Source of the DNA: Hyphomonas jannaschiana VP2
Lineage (GTDB): Bacteria > Pseudomonadota > Alphaproteobacteria > Caulobacterales > Hyphomonadaceae
DNA length: 64,000 bases
Reading direction: 5' to 3'
Assembly: GCF_000685215.1 (NCBI RefSeq)
Contig: NZ_ARYJ01000004.1
Span: 248,001 to 312,000 of the forward strand
Shown here piece by piece: positions 24,796 through 33,977 of this stretch (within the stretch, counting starts at the first letter, position 1; each line of letters begins with the position of its first letter). The notes under the pieces are model-generated. The model ran no database searches, was not told the origin of the DNA, and saw nothing but the letters and a program-made list of their open reading frames with translations. Both the position numbers and the translations under genes were made by a program.

Positions 24796-25683
24796 ATGAC
24801 ACAAGGGTCCCCGGCCGCAGAGGTCGACATCACTGAAAGCCTGGTCCGTGATCTGTTGCAGACGCAGCATCCTGACCTTGCCGGACTGCCGGTCCGGTTC
24901 GCCGGGGAGGGGTGGGACAATGTGATGGTACGCCTCGGCGATGATCTCGTCCTGCGCCTGCCGCGCCGGACAGTGGCCGACCAGCTGCTGCGCAACGAAC
25001 AGCGCTGGCTGCCGCAGCTGGCGCCCCGGTTACCGTTGCCAGTGCCGGTGCCTCTGCGCACGGGCCAGCCGCAGGACGGGTATCCTTATGTGTGGAGTGT
25101 ACTGAGATGGATCGAAGGGGAGACGGCCGATCTTACCCCGCCAGATGCGTCAGAAGCCCCGGTCCTGGCCGGCTTCCTGAAATCCTTGCACCGGCTGGCT
25201 CCGGATGATGCACCCTCCAGCGATGTGCGGGGGTGTCCACTCAGTAACAAGCTTGAGGACATAGAGCGGCGCATGGCTTTGCTTGCTGAGGAAACGCATG
25301 CGATCACACCAGAGATCCGGCAGGCATGGGGCGCGGGACTTGCCGCGCCGATTGACCTGCCGCGCCTCTGGGTGGCGGGCGATGTGCATGCAAGAAACGT
25401 CCTTGTCCGGAATGGAAGATTTGCCGCGTTCATCGATTGGGGGGACATCTGCGCGGGTGATCCGGCGAGTGACCTCGCCTCCATCTGGGGCCTGTTCGAA
25501 TCTGCCGACGCCCGGCGCGCGGCCATCGACGCCTATGGCATGAGCGACGCGACCCTCGCCCGGGCGCGGGGCTGGGCCGTCATGTATGGGGTCCTGCTGC
25601 TGGAAACGGGCCGGCACGATCATCCCCGTCATGCGAAGATGGGCGCCGACACGCTCCGCAGATTGAACGCGGACCTTACTTGA
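24796..25683 (+). CDS. Aminoglycoside/macrolide phosphotransferase-like kinase
   Basis: The 295-residue APH-fold protein shows an N-lobe FAGEGWDNVMVRLGDDLVLR and a kinase-like VLRLPRR, then the C-lobe catalytic loop AGDVHARNVLV and the metal-binding FIDWGDICAGDPASDL. The Brenner motif H-x-D-x-x-x-x-N keeps Asp and Asn but the first His is Ala. The ATG at 24796 is preferred over the frame opening at 24709, which overlaps the amidase signal region. It could phosphorylate a small metabolite or antibiotic; no resistance phenotype can be inferred. Its 3' end overlaps the convergent sodC by 8 bases. Confidence 0.88.
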   Translation: MTQGSPAAEVDITESLVRDLLQTQHPDLAGLPVRFAGEGWDNVMVRLGDDLVLRLPRRTVADQLLRNEQRWLPQLAPRLPLPVPVPLRTGQPQDGYPYVWSVLRWIEGETADLTPPDASEAPVLAGFLKSLHRLAPDDAPSSDVRGCPLSNKLEDIERRMALLAEETHAITPEIRQAWGAGLAAPIDLPRLWVAGDVHARNVLVRNGRFAAFIDWGDICAGDPASDLASIWGLFESADARRAAIDAYGMSDATLARARGWAVMYGVLLLETGRHDHPRHAKMGADTLRRLNADLT

Positions 25684-26347
25684 TCACGCCGCAGGCAACC
25701 CGGGCACCGGCGCCGCCAATCGGCTGGGTCATGTGATCGTCTTCGCCTTCATGGATGATGATCGCAGAGCCGTCCTCATCGACGAGGGCACCCAGCGTGT
25801 CGAGCGTGGTGAAGGCCTCATAGCCGGCCGAGCCATCGGCCGCGGCCCAGATGTTCGGCAAGTCGCCATTTTCAGGGCCCTTGGGATTCAGCAGGCCGTG
25901 GCCGCCTTCCATCTTGCCGACATGGCCGCCGGACATCTTGTACATGCCGACGTCAGAACAGTCGCCGGTCGCGTGGAGGTGGATGCCGTGCCAGCCGGGT
26001 GTCAGGCTGCCGGGCGCCAGTTCGACGCGGATCATCAGCCCGTTCGGGCCGTCAAGCAGGTTGGCAGACCCGATGCTCTGGCCTTCGAGACCGATCATGT
26101 CGGCCGTGCCGTGCGCCATGCTCGGGAAGACGCCTTCGTCCGGGCCAGGCATTTCCGGCATCATGCCCTGATGGTCCATCATGCCTTCATGACCCGGCAT
26201 GTCCATCGGCATGGCTGGAGCTGCGTCTTCCGTGGTTGCGGGCGGGGCTGCCGCCGGTGCGTCTGCTTCCTGCGGTGTGGCTTGTGCGACGCTGGCACAG
26301 GCGCCGAGGGCGATGGCAGATCCGAGTAGGGCAATGCGGCTGATCAT
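25676..26347 (-). CDS. sodC: Cu/Zn superoxide dismutase family protein, secreted
   Basis: The 223-residue protein has a lipoprotein-like signal (ALLGSAIALGAC) and a Met/His-rich linker (residues ~46-68: PMDMPGHEGMMDHQGMM) before the SOD domain. Copper ligands are visible in HGIHLHATGDC, the bridging His in GGHVGK, a zinc His in GGHG, and the last copper His in IIHEGEDDH. The zinc ligand usually found as GPHxGD reads GPENGD, so that His is Glu. The arrangement GARVACGVI closes the fold. It would remove periplasmic superoxide or bind copper; activity is uncertain because of the altered zinc site. Confidence 0.9.
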   Translation of the reverse strand: MISRIALLGSAIALGACASVAQATPQEADAPAAAPPATTEDAAPAMPMDMPGHEGMMDHQGMMPEMPGPDEGVFPSMAHGTADMIGLEGQSIGSANLLDGPNGLMIRVELAPGSLTPGWHGIHLHATGDCSDVGMYKMSGGHVGKMEGGHGLLNPKGPENGDLPNIWAAADGSAGYEAFTTLDTLGALVDEDGSAIIIHEGEDDHMTQPIGGAGARVACGVIK

Positions 26348-26414
26348 GGGGAGTCTCCTCTTTGCGGGTCTTTGCTATAGCATGTTTGCAACGCGTGTCA
26401 GGAAAGCCCGTTCC

Positions 26415-27143
26415 ATGAAAGATCGTGCAGATCGCCTCCTTGTGACACTTGGCCTGTTCGAAAGCCGCGCCAGTGCCCGCGCTGCCATCGAAGCGGGCCT
26501 TGTGCGCGCAGATGGCGTGCAGGTGACCAAGCCCGCGCAGGACATCTCGGCCGATGCCGTGATCGAGGCCGATCCGGCGCACCCTTATGTTTCGCGGGGC
26601 GGGTTGAAACTGGCCCACGGGCTGGAGGCTTTCGGTATCGACCCGGCAGGGCAGGCATGTCTGGACATCGGTGCCTCGACTGGCGGCTTCACTGAAGTGC
26701 TGCTGCTGAACGGCGCCCGGCATGTGACCGCCGTGGATGTCGGGCGCGGGCAGCTGCATCCGCGGATCGCGGCCGACCCGCGTGTCACCAATCTGGAAGC
26801 CACTGACGCGCGCAGCCTGACCCCGGACAGACTGCCGGAGGCCCCGACGCTTCTGGTGTGTGATGCGAGTTTCATCTCGCTGGAAAAGTTGCTGGAGGTG
26901 CCTCTGTCGCTCGCCGCGCCGGTGGCGGATTTCGTTGGTCTGTTCAAGCCGCAGTTCCAGGTCGGCCGCGATCATGTCGGCAAGGGCGGCATCGTCACCG
27001 ACCTTGCCGCCGCCGATGCTGCAGCGGAGCGGTTCGAAGTCTGGATGAAAGAAAAAGGCTGGCCCATCCATGCCTGGACGGCCAGCCCGATTTCCGGCGG
27101 CGACGGCAATGCCGAACGCCTGTTCCATGCGGTGAAGGCTTAA
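26415..27143 (+). CDS. tlyA: TlyA family rRNA (cytidine-2'-O)-methyltransferase / hemolysin-like
   Basis: The 242-residue protein has an N-terminal S4 RNA-binding domain (ADRLLVTLGLFESRASARAA and the following loop), then an FtsJ-like Rossmann methyltransferase with SAM motif CLDIGASTGGFTEVLL near 85 and conserved Lys/Asp/Lys/Glu candidates in AVDVGRGQLH, VCDASFISL and LFKPQFQVG. Actinobacterial TlyA 2'-O-methylates 16S and 23S rRNA; the alphaproteobacterial form is assumed similar. Start ATG at 26415 has AGGAAAG upstream; 26382 is an alternative. It is divergent from sodC. Confidence 0.92.
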   Translation: MKDRADRLLVTLGLFESRASARAAIEAGLVRADGVQVTKPAQDISADAVIEADPAHPYVSRGGLKLAHGLEAFGIDPAGQACLDIGASTGGFTEVLLLNGARHVTAVDVGRGQLHPRIAADPRVTNLEATDARSLTPDRLPEAPTLLVCDASFISLEKLLEVPLSLAAPVADFVGLFKPQFQVGRDHVGKGGIVTDLAAADAAAERFEVWMKEKGWPIHAWTASPISGGDGNAERLFHAVKA

Positions 27144-27883
27144 TAGCCGCCGTAGAGTTCGTCTTCGCCGACGATTTCCCACGCACCATTATAGCCCTCG
27201 CGGCAGGCCGTGGCCGGGTCGCGGACCACTTGTCCGTCCGGCAGGGTGACTTCGCGCCAGACGGTGCGGCATTCCTCAGGCTGAGGGGCCGGGGCGGACG
27301 CGCGCGGGGCCGGGGTTTCCGGATAGCTTGGATAGGCCGGATAGCTGACCGGAGCCGGCGTTGCCGTGCGGCCCGGATGGCTGCGCAGGTCCTGCGGGCT
27401 GCCATAGAGGCCCTGCGTGGTCTGCGGGATCGAGCTGCCGGAATATTGCGATGAGACATAGGGGTAAGCCCCATAGTCTGCGCGGAAGCTGCCGCCATAG
27501 GGCGTTGCCGTCTGGCAAGGCGTAGCGCTGTTGGAGGCCATTGCATTGCCCGCCACGCCGCCGACGATTGCGCCGAGCAGGGCGCCGGCGACCACTTCGC
27601 CGTCATTGTTGCCCTTGTCCCAGTAGCCGTAGCGGCCATGACGGCCATAGCGATTATAGTGCCAGCGGCTGTCATTATCGCCGACATTGTTGCCGATCGC
27701 GCCACCGGCTGCTGCGCCGACAATGGCGCCGATCACTGTGCCGGCTGTCTTGTTGTCCTTGTTCTGGCGTTCGCAGGCGGAATTGTAGGGCGTGCCATAG
27801 CCATAGGCCTGCGCAGAAGCGGCAAGCGGGGCGGCAACCATGGCCGTCAGGGCGATTCCGCCGATCAGAAGAGACTTCACCAT
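27140..27883 (-). CDS. Glycine-zipper domain envelope protein
   Basis: The 247-residue protein has a Sec signal peptide (LLIGGIALTAMVAAPLAASA) and two glycine-zipper segments, GTVIGAIVGAAAGGAIGNN and VVAGALLGAIVGGVAGNA, which usually insert in or line the outer membrane. A Tyr/Ser/Pro-rich linker (~115-200) and a C-terminal domain with ECRTVWREVTLPDGQVVRDP complete it. The family (glycine-zipper 2TM / Rick-17kDa-like) has structural or stress roles. Its stop overlaps the convergent tlyA stop by 3 bases. Confidence 0.85.
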   Translation of the reverse strand: MVKSLLIGGIALTAMVAAPLAASAQAYGYGTPYNSACERQNKDNKTAGTVIGAIVGAAAGGAIGNNVGDNDSRWHYNRYGRHGRYGYWDKGNNDGEVVAGALLGAIVGGVAGNAMASNSATPCQTATPYGGSFRADYGAYPYVSSQYSGSSIPQTTQGLYGSPQDLRSHPGRTATPAPVSYPAYPSYPETPAPRASAPAPQPEECRTVWREVTLPDGQVVRDPATACREGYNGAWEIVGEDELYGGY

Positions 27884-28013
27884 CTCGTTTTCTCCTTTTC
27901 CGGTGGCCGCAGAACCACCAGTCTGAGCGGCAGAGTGGCAAAGCCAACCTGAACCGGACCTGAAGGCGGCCCAAAGGCTGGACGTGCGCCTGCAGCGGTC
28001 ACATATTCATGCC

Positions 28014-29087
28014 ATGGGACTGTTCGACCGTGCCGCCCTTGCAGCAGGACGCGCCCGTTACGCGGCGGCGCAGGGCATGCGCTCGGCCTGGTATGCCGCG
28101 CAGATGCGGGCGGCAAAGTCGCGCACAACCGGCTTTTACCGGCCGGATGACCCGGATTTCACACCGACACGCGGCAAGCCGGACATGGCGCAGCTTCGCA
28201 AGGCCTATTTCGACCTGTTCCTGCAGGACCGGCGCAATGTGGAGGCGGGGCTCTATCCGCCGCCGCGCGATGTGAGCATCGCTCACCTTCCCAATGCCCT
28301 GAAATCTGCCCGCGCGTTCCAGGCGGATGTCGAGGCGGTTGAGCGGCGGCGGCAGGCCCGCAACGCCACCGAAGTTCAGGCGACGCTGCCGGAAGGCTCC
28401 AACCGCTACCCGGACTATTACCGCCAGAACTTCCATTACCAGTCCGGCGGCTGGTTCAGCGATGAGAGCGCGGAGCTTTATGACACGCAGGTCGAAGCCC
28501 TGTTCACCGGCACGGCGGACGCCATGCGCCGCGCGGCGCTGGCGGAAATCGCGCGGGAGCTGAAAGGCCGGGACCAGCGCGGCGTGTCCCTGCTGGACGT
28601 GGCCTGCGGCAATGGACGGTTCCTGAAGAGGGTGATGAATGTCTGGCCCCGCCTGCAGGCTGCCGGGCTTGATCTGTCCCCGAACTATACCGATGCTGCG
28701 CGGAAACGTCTTGCGCCCTGGCCGCAGGTGGACATCTTCCACGAAGCGGCCGAGGCCATGCCGTTGCCGGATGCCTCGCTGGACATTGTTGTCTCCATCT
28801 TCCTGTTTCATGAATTGCCGCCGGAAGTGCGCCCGGCCGTTCTGGCGGAAGTATTCCGTGTGCTGAAGCCGGGCGGCCTGTTCGTTCTGGCCGACAGCGT
28901 TCAGTTCGGTGACTATGAGGGCATTGACGGCGTGCTGGAATATTTCCCGCATGGCTTCCATGAGCCTTATTACAATTCCTACCTTTCCTGGGATGTGGAT
29001 GCGGCCGCGATAGGGAAGGGCTTTGCCAAAGAGCGTGAAACCCTCGCCTTTCTGACAAAAGTCACCACCTGGCGGCGCCCTCTCTGA
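28014..29087 (+). CDS. Class I SAM-dependent methyltransferase
   Basis: The 357-residue protein has a helical N-terminal extension of ~150 residues and then a class I methyltransferase core: motif I LLDVACGNGRFLKRVM near 196, motif II AAGLDLSPNYTD, and motif VI-like FRVLKPGGLFVLADSVQF. The active-site segment FLFHELPPEVRP resembles small-molecule O/C-methyltransferases of the UbiE class. The start ATG at 28014 gives MGLFDRAAL; the longer frame lacks a ribosome site. The substrate is unknown, and the long N-terminal extension with Arg/Ala-rich helices is unusual. Confidence 0.88.
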   Translation: MGLFDRAALAAGRARYAAAQGMRSAWYAAQMRAAKSRTTGFYRPDDPDFTPTRGKPDMAQLRKAYFDLFLQDRRNVEAGLYPPPRDVSIAHLPNALKSARAFQADVEAVERRRQARNATEVQATLPEGSNRYPDYYRQNFHYQSGGWFSDESAELYDTQVEALFTGTADAMRRAALAEIARELKGRDQRGVSLLDVACGNGRFLKRVMNVWPRLQAAGLDLSPNYTDAARKRLAPWPQVDIFHEAAEAMPLPDASLDIVVSIFLFHELPPEVRPAVLAEVFRVLKPGGLFVLADSVQFGDYEGIDGVLEYFPHGFHEPYYNSYLSWDVDAAAIGKGFAKERETLAFLTKVTTWRRPL

Positions 29088-29133
29088 CAAGGCCTGCAAT
29101 TAAGCCCTGTGATTGATGCGTGACCGGATTGTG

Positions 29134-29224
29134 GCAACGTTGCGGCATAGGCGTGCGCCGCGTTTCTGCCACTCAAATTTCAGTAAATTACTGAGGTTTC
29201 ACAAAGTGTTGTGGCGCAGCCACA
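29134..29224. promoter_or_regulatory. Palindrome-rich region upstream of the outer-membrane barrel gene
   Basis: Three dyads lie in the 240-bp spacer: GCAACGTTGC (29134-29143), TCAGTAA-A-TTACTGA (29180-29194), and TGTGGC-GCA-GCCACA (29210-29224). The second is a 15-bp inverted repeat that resembles an operator. The region between 29170 and 29210 is AT-rich, as promoters are. The start codon is ~100 bp downstream, so the message would carry a long leader. Confidence 0.45.
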
Positions 29225-29326
29225 GGTAGATCACAGCATGCGAAGATTGTGTTTCCGTAAGCTGTTTTCCGGAAGCGGCAGACCTAATTCAGGGCCACGC
29301 AATCTTGCGGACAATGGAGTAAAAAA

Positions 29327-29824
29327 ATGAAACTTGCACTCGCTTCGCTCGCCGCCATCGCCGTTGTGGCCCCTGCTTTTGCTGAAGGGAATGTGGAACT
29401 TGGCGCTGCTTACTCGCACTTCGACGCCGACGGCGCGAACCTCGACGCCCTCACCGCCCGCGGCACCTATTTCTTCAACCCGCATGTCGGTGTGGAAGGT
29501 GAAGCCTCGATCGGTATCGGTGACGACGATGTCGGCGCGGCCAATGTCGAACTCGACAATTCGCTGGCAGCCTTCGGTGTTGTCCAGATGCCGGTTGCCG
29601 AGCGTGTCGACCTGTTCGCCCGCGCCGGTTACGCCACCAGTGAGTACAATGTCGACGTCCCGGGTGTGGGCGGTGCGTCGGGTGACGATGACGGCTTCGC
29701 CTATGGCGTTGGCGGCAAGGTCTTCCTGAACGACAAGTTCGGCCTGCGCGCCGATGTCACTCGTTACGAAGGCGACGACACCGATGCTGACGTGATCTCC
29801 GTCGGCGGCGTCATGAAATTCTAA
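29327..29824 (+). CDS. Small outer-membrane beta-barrel protein
   Basis: The 165-residue protein has a Sec signal peptide (residues 1-19, cleaved after AFA) and a mature chain of alternating short beta-strands ending in VISVGGVMKF, with the terminal Phe expected for Bam-dependent insertion. It resembles 8-strand OmpA/OmpX-like barrels (OMP_b-brl). Surface loops are Asp-rich (GDDDVG, ASGDDDGF), so calcium or metal interaction is possible but unproven. The gene stands alone, with a long dyad-rich leader and an excellent terminator behind it, suggesting a strongly expressed monocistronic message. Confidence 0.85.
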   Translation: MKLALASLAAIAVVAPAFAEGNVELGAAYSHFDADGANLDALTARGTYFFNPHVGVEGEASIGIGDDDVGAANVELDNSLAAFGVVQMPVAERVDLFARAGYATSEYNVDVPGVGGASGDDDGFAYGVGGKVFLNDKFGLRADVTRYEGDDTDADVISVGGVMKF

Positions 29825-29853
29825 GCTTCCCACCTCTCCAACGGGAATACACT

Positions 29854-29886
29854 GTCCCCGGTGCTGCGGCGCCGGGGACTTTTTTT
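29854..29886 (+). terminator. Intrinsic terminator of the outer-membrane barrel gene
   Basis: GTCCCCGGTGC (29854-29864) pairs with GCGCCGGGGAC (29869-29879) through 11 base pairs with one G-T, loop TGCG, followed by seven T residues (29880-29886). It lies 30 bases after the stop codon and just before the convergent aroC stop. Confidence 0.9.
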
Positions 29887-29899
29887 GGGAGGAGGGAAT

Positions 29900-30991
29900 T
29901 CAGCGCCCGGTCTGGCCGCGGTGGCGCAGTTTCTGGTCGGCCAGCACGCAGGCCATCATGGCTTCAGCCACGGGCACGGCGCGGATGCCGACACAGGGGT
30001 CGTGGCGGCCCTTGGTGCGCACGTCCACATTCTCGCCGTCACGGGTGACGGACTGGACTTCGTTCAGGATGGAGGAGGTCGGCTTGATGGCGATGCGCAC
30101 GATGACGTCCTGGCCGGTGGAGATGCCGCCCGCCACACCGCCATTATTGTTCGACAGGAAGAGGGGGCCGTCATTGCCTGCGCGCATCTGGTCGGCGTTT
30201 TCCTCGCCGGAGAGGCTGGCCGCGCCGAAGCCCGCGCCGATCTCGACGCCTTTGACGGCATTGATGCTCATCATCGCGCCCGCGAGTTCACCGTCCAGCT
30301 TGCCATAGATGGGCGCGCCCCAGCCTGCGGGCACGCCGCTGGCCTGCACTTCGACGACTGCGCCTGTGGAGCTGCCCGCCTTGCGGGTGGCGTCCAGGAA
30401 CTCTTCCCATCTGGGCACCATGTCCGCGTCCGGGCACCAGAAGGGATTGTCCTCGACAATGTCCCAGTTCCAGTTGTCCCGGTTGATGGCATGCGGGCCG
30501 ATCTGCACGACAGCGCCGCGGATCACGATGCCGTCACCCAGGGCGCGCCGGGCCACGGCGCCAGCCGCGACGCGTGCAGCGGTTTCACGCGCGGAGGACC
30601 GTCCGCCGCCGCGATAGTCGCGCACGCCATATTTGGCGTCATAGGGATAGTCGGCATGACCGGGGCGGTAGCGGTCGCGGATTTCGCCATAGTCTTTCGA
30701 ACGCTGGTCGGTGTTCTCGACCATCAGCGAGATGGGCGTGCCCGTGGTGACGGGTCCACCTGTGCGGTCGTCTTCGAAGACGCCGGAGAGGATTTTCACC
30801 GCGTCCGGCTCCTGGCGCTGCGTGACGAAGCGCGACGTGCCGGGGCGGCGTTTGTCCAGGAATTGCTGGATGAAGGCTTCATCCAGCGGCAGGCCGGGCG
30901 GGCAGCCATCGACCACGCATCCGAGGGCCGGCCCGTGGCTTTCGCCCCAGGTCGTCACACGGAAAAGGTGGCCGAACGTGTTGTGAGACAT
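29900..30991 (-). CDS. aroC: Chorismate synthase
   Basis: Converts 5-enolpyruvylshikimate-3-phosphate to chorismate with reduced FMN, the last shikimate-pathway step, in the cytoplasm. The 363-residue protein shows the AroC signatures [18 protein letters not shown] at the N-terminus, the [18 protein letters not shown] segment, [20 protein letters not shown] and [19 protein letters not shown] in the middle, and [15 protein letters not shown] with the C-terminal [19 protein letters not shown]. Coordinates give the normal family length and start [10 protein letters not shown]. It is 26 bases downstream of the malate dehydrogenase gene on the same strand, possibly cotranscribed. Confidence 0.98.
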   Translation of the reverse strand: MSHNTFGHLFRVTTWGESHGPALGCVVDGCPPGLPLDEAFIQQFLDKRRPGTSRFVTQRQEPDAVKILSGVFEDDRTGGPVTTGTPISLMVENTDQRSKDYGEIRDRYRPGHADYPYDAKYGVRDYRGGGRSSARETAARVAAGAVARRALGDGIVIRGAVVQIGPHAINRDNWNWDIVEDNPFWCPDADMVPRWEEFLDATRKAGSSTGAVVEVQASGVPAGWGAPIYGKLDGELAGAMMSINAVKGVEIGAGFGAASLSGEENADQMRAGNDGPLFLSNNNGGVAGGISTGQDVIVRIAIKPTSSILNEVQSVTRDGENVDVRTKGRHDPCVGIRAVPVAEAMMACVLADQKLRHRGQTGR

Positions 30992-31017
30992 GGCTGCCCT
31001 TGAAGGCCTGTCAGCCC

Positions 31018-32094
<1,077 letters not shown>

Positions 32095-32112
32095 TCACCC
32101 GCTCAGAGGCGT

Positions 32113-32595
32113 TTATTCGGCCTCGACCGGCGGATAATACCAGATCCGGCGGATCGCCCCGTCGCCGGTCACCTGATAGACTGTCAGGCGTTGTTGCTCC
32201 TCTGTCGTCCCGTCCGGTCCGGTGCGGCGGCTGGTTTCGATGGCGGTGACATAATCATCCAGCTGGCTCCAGCCGGTCAGCTCCAGAACCGGCGTATCCG
32301 CGTCTTCGATATGCTCCAGCCAGTGGGAGACGATGGCCCAATAGCCTTCGGAGACCATATCCGTGCCGGCGGCGGTCACTTCCATGACCTGAATGCCCGG
32401 ATGCATGAGGCTTTCCATCCGGTCCACGTCGCGGGCATTGAAGGCACCGGTATATTGCTCGACCACCGAACGCGGGTCGATTTCGATCATCGACTGGTCC
32501 ACAGGCTCGCCAAAGGGGGCGTTGATGACCGGCTGCGCCACGGCTGTAACGGGTGCCAGGACGGCCAGTATGGCGGCAAGGATCAGTTTCTGCAT
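32113..32595 (-). CDS. Secreted SnoaL/NTF2-like protein
   Basis: The 160-residue protein has a Sec signal peptide (MQKLILAAILAVLAPVTAVA, cleaved near 20). The mature chain has the NTF2-like layout: a first helix SVVEQYTGAFNARDVDRM, then MHPGIQVMEV and a run of strands ending RRIWYYPPV. The family includes isomerases, binding proteins and lumazine-like folds, so function is open. The ATG at 32595 was chosen over the longer frame because it starts the signal peptide. It lies between malate dehydrogenase and the divergent pdxH. Confidence 0.75.
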   Translation of the reverse strand: MQKLILAAILAVLAPVTAVAQPVINAPFGEPVDQSMIEIDPRSVVEQYTGAFNARDVDRMESLMHPGIQVMEVTAAGTDMVSEGYWAIVSHWLEHIEDADTPVLELTGWSQLDDYVTAIETSRRTGPDGTTEEQQRLTVYQVTGDGAIRRIWYYPPVEAE

Positions 32596-32726
32596 GGCGG
32601 TGGCCTCCCTCTGCTGCTTTCCCTCTTGCGTATACGGGGATCGCCGGAGTGTCACCTTATCGCGGTTTCGCTAACCGGCAGGCACACCTATACTGGCACA
32701 ATCAGGATCAGACCCCAGAGGGCCCC

Positions 32727-33398
32727 ATGACGAAACAGCCGTCCGACACGATCATCCCGCCGAGCCCGAGTGCGGCAGAGTATGCGACAGACCCGACGGG
32801 CAAGCCGCTGATCCGGAACGCCGCAGATCCGTTCACCCTGTTCAATGACTGGATGGCCGAGGCGCGGGCGAAGGAGCTGAACGATTCCAACGCCATGTCG
32901 CTCGCCACGGTCGACGCTGACGGCATGCCGGATGTGCGCGTGGTGCTGCTGAAGGAGGTGACGCCGGCCGGGTTCGTCTTCTTCACCAATCTCGAAAGCG
33001 CCAAGGGCCAGCAGCTGAAGGCCAATCCGGTGGCCGCACTCGGCTTCCACTGGAAGAGCCTCCGCCGCCAGGTCCGCATCCGCGGCACGGTCGAGCGTGT
33101 CACGGACGCCGAGGCGGACGAATACTTCGCCACCCGGGCCGCGCAGAGCCGGATCAGCGCGATCGCCTCCGACCAGTCGCGCCCGCTGCCCGATCGCGCC
33201 GTTTTCGAACAACGCATTGCGGAACTGTCCGAAATCTATGGCGACGGGCCGGACATTCCGCGCCCCGAATTCTGGGGCGGCTTCCGCCTGACGCCGGTCG
33301 AGATCGAGTTCTGGCAGGACCAGGCCTTCCGCTCGCACGACCGGCTGAAATTCACGCGGGCAGGCGACGGCTGGGAAACCGGACGGCTTTATCCGTAG
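32727..33398 (+). CDS. pdxH: Pyridoxamine 5'-phosphate oxidase
   Basis: FMN enzyme that oxidises pyridoxine or pyridoxamine 5'-phosphate to pyridoxal 5'-phosphate in the cytoplasm. The 223-residue protein shows family landmarks: AMSLATVDADGMPDVRVVLL, FVFFTNLESAKGQQL, FHWKSLRRQVRIRGTVER, ASDQSRPL, PEFWGGFRLTPVEIEFWQ, and the C-terminal RLKFTR...RLYP. The ATG at 32727 gives the normal length. An adjacent PLP-dependent gene was not seen. A MITE-like palindrome follows the stop. Confidence 0.97.
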   Translation: MTKQPSDTIIPPSPSAAEYATDPTGKPLIRNAADPFTLFNDWMAEARAKELNDSNAMSLATVDADGMPDVRVVLLKEVTPAGFVFFTNLESAKGQQLKANPVAALGFHWKSLRRQVRIRGTVERVTDAEADEYFATRAAQSRISAIASDQSRPLPDRAVFEQRIAELSEIYGDGPDIPRPEFWGGFRLTPVEIEFWQDQAFRSHDRLKFTRAGDGWETGRLYP

Positions 33399-33426
33399 TC
33401 GGCCTCAGCGCAGGATTTCCAATGAG

Positions 33427-33559
33427 GCGTCACCCTCGACCGCGAAGCGGTCTGAGGGCCCATCTCTGAACGAACCCGCACGCACGTCATGTCCGGACGG
33501 GCCTGTTGCTTCGTTCAGAGATGGGCTCCCAGACGGGCTTCGCCCGCCGGGAGTGACGC
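33427..33559. repeat. 133-bp palindromic MITE-like repeat
   Basis: The outer ends are inverted: GCGTCACCCT at 33427-33436 against GGGAGTGACGC at 33549-33559. An inner pair CCCATCTCTGAACGAA (33459-33474) against TTCGTTCAGAGATGGG (33510-33525) is perfect over 16 bp. It sits between the stops of pdxH and the convergent DUF1330 gene and could fold into one long stem. No ORF is inside it. Confidence 0.8.
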
Positions 33560-33560
33560 G

Positions 33561-33977
33561 TCACGAAGAAATTTCTCCCAAGGGCAGCAAACGGGAATCC
33601 TCCACCGCCGCCGTGCGGTGGCCAAGGATTTTCATATAGTCCGGGTCCTGCTCGAAGGCGAAGAAGGTCTCCATGTCCTTCTGGCGCACGAGAAGAACCA
33701 GGTCCCAGCGTTCGTCTTCCGGGCCGATCAGCCAGCTGCCGCCTTCGGCCAGGAAGTCCAGCCTGCCGCCGCTTTTCTCAAGATAGGGTAGCGTATGCTC
33801 GATATAGAGGTCATACGCCGCTCGCCCGCTGATCGGGCTTTCCGGCGCAATGTCCGGAAAGCCCGTATAGTCGGCAACCGTCCGCAAGCGGATCAGGTTC
33901 AGCATGATGACATTCCCGGTCAGGCCCCGCATCACGAAGCGCCGGCCGAGTTCCTGTGTCGGGGCAAGATAGGCCAT
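33561..33977 (-). CDS. DUF1330 family protein
   Basis: The 138-residue protein has the DUF1330 pattern: YLAPTQELGRRF, then VIMLNLIRLRTVADYTGFPD, the conserved YIEHTLPYLEKSGGRLDFL and WDLVLLVRQKDMETFFAFEQD. The domain folds like dimeric alpha/beta-barrel ferredoxin proteins; no reaction is known. It overlaps the upstream glyoxalase-related gene by one base (TGATG), so the two are translationally linked. The convergent pdxH lies across a palindromic repeat. Confidence 0.85.
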   Translation of the reverse strand: MAYLAPTQELGRRFVMRGLTGNVIMLNLIRLRTVADYTGFPDIAPESPISGRAAYDLYIEHTLPYLEKSGGRLDFLAEGGSWLIGPEDERWDLVLLVRQKDMETFFAFEQDPDYMKILGHRTAAVEDSRLLPLGEISS

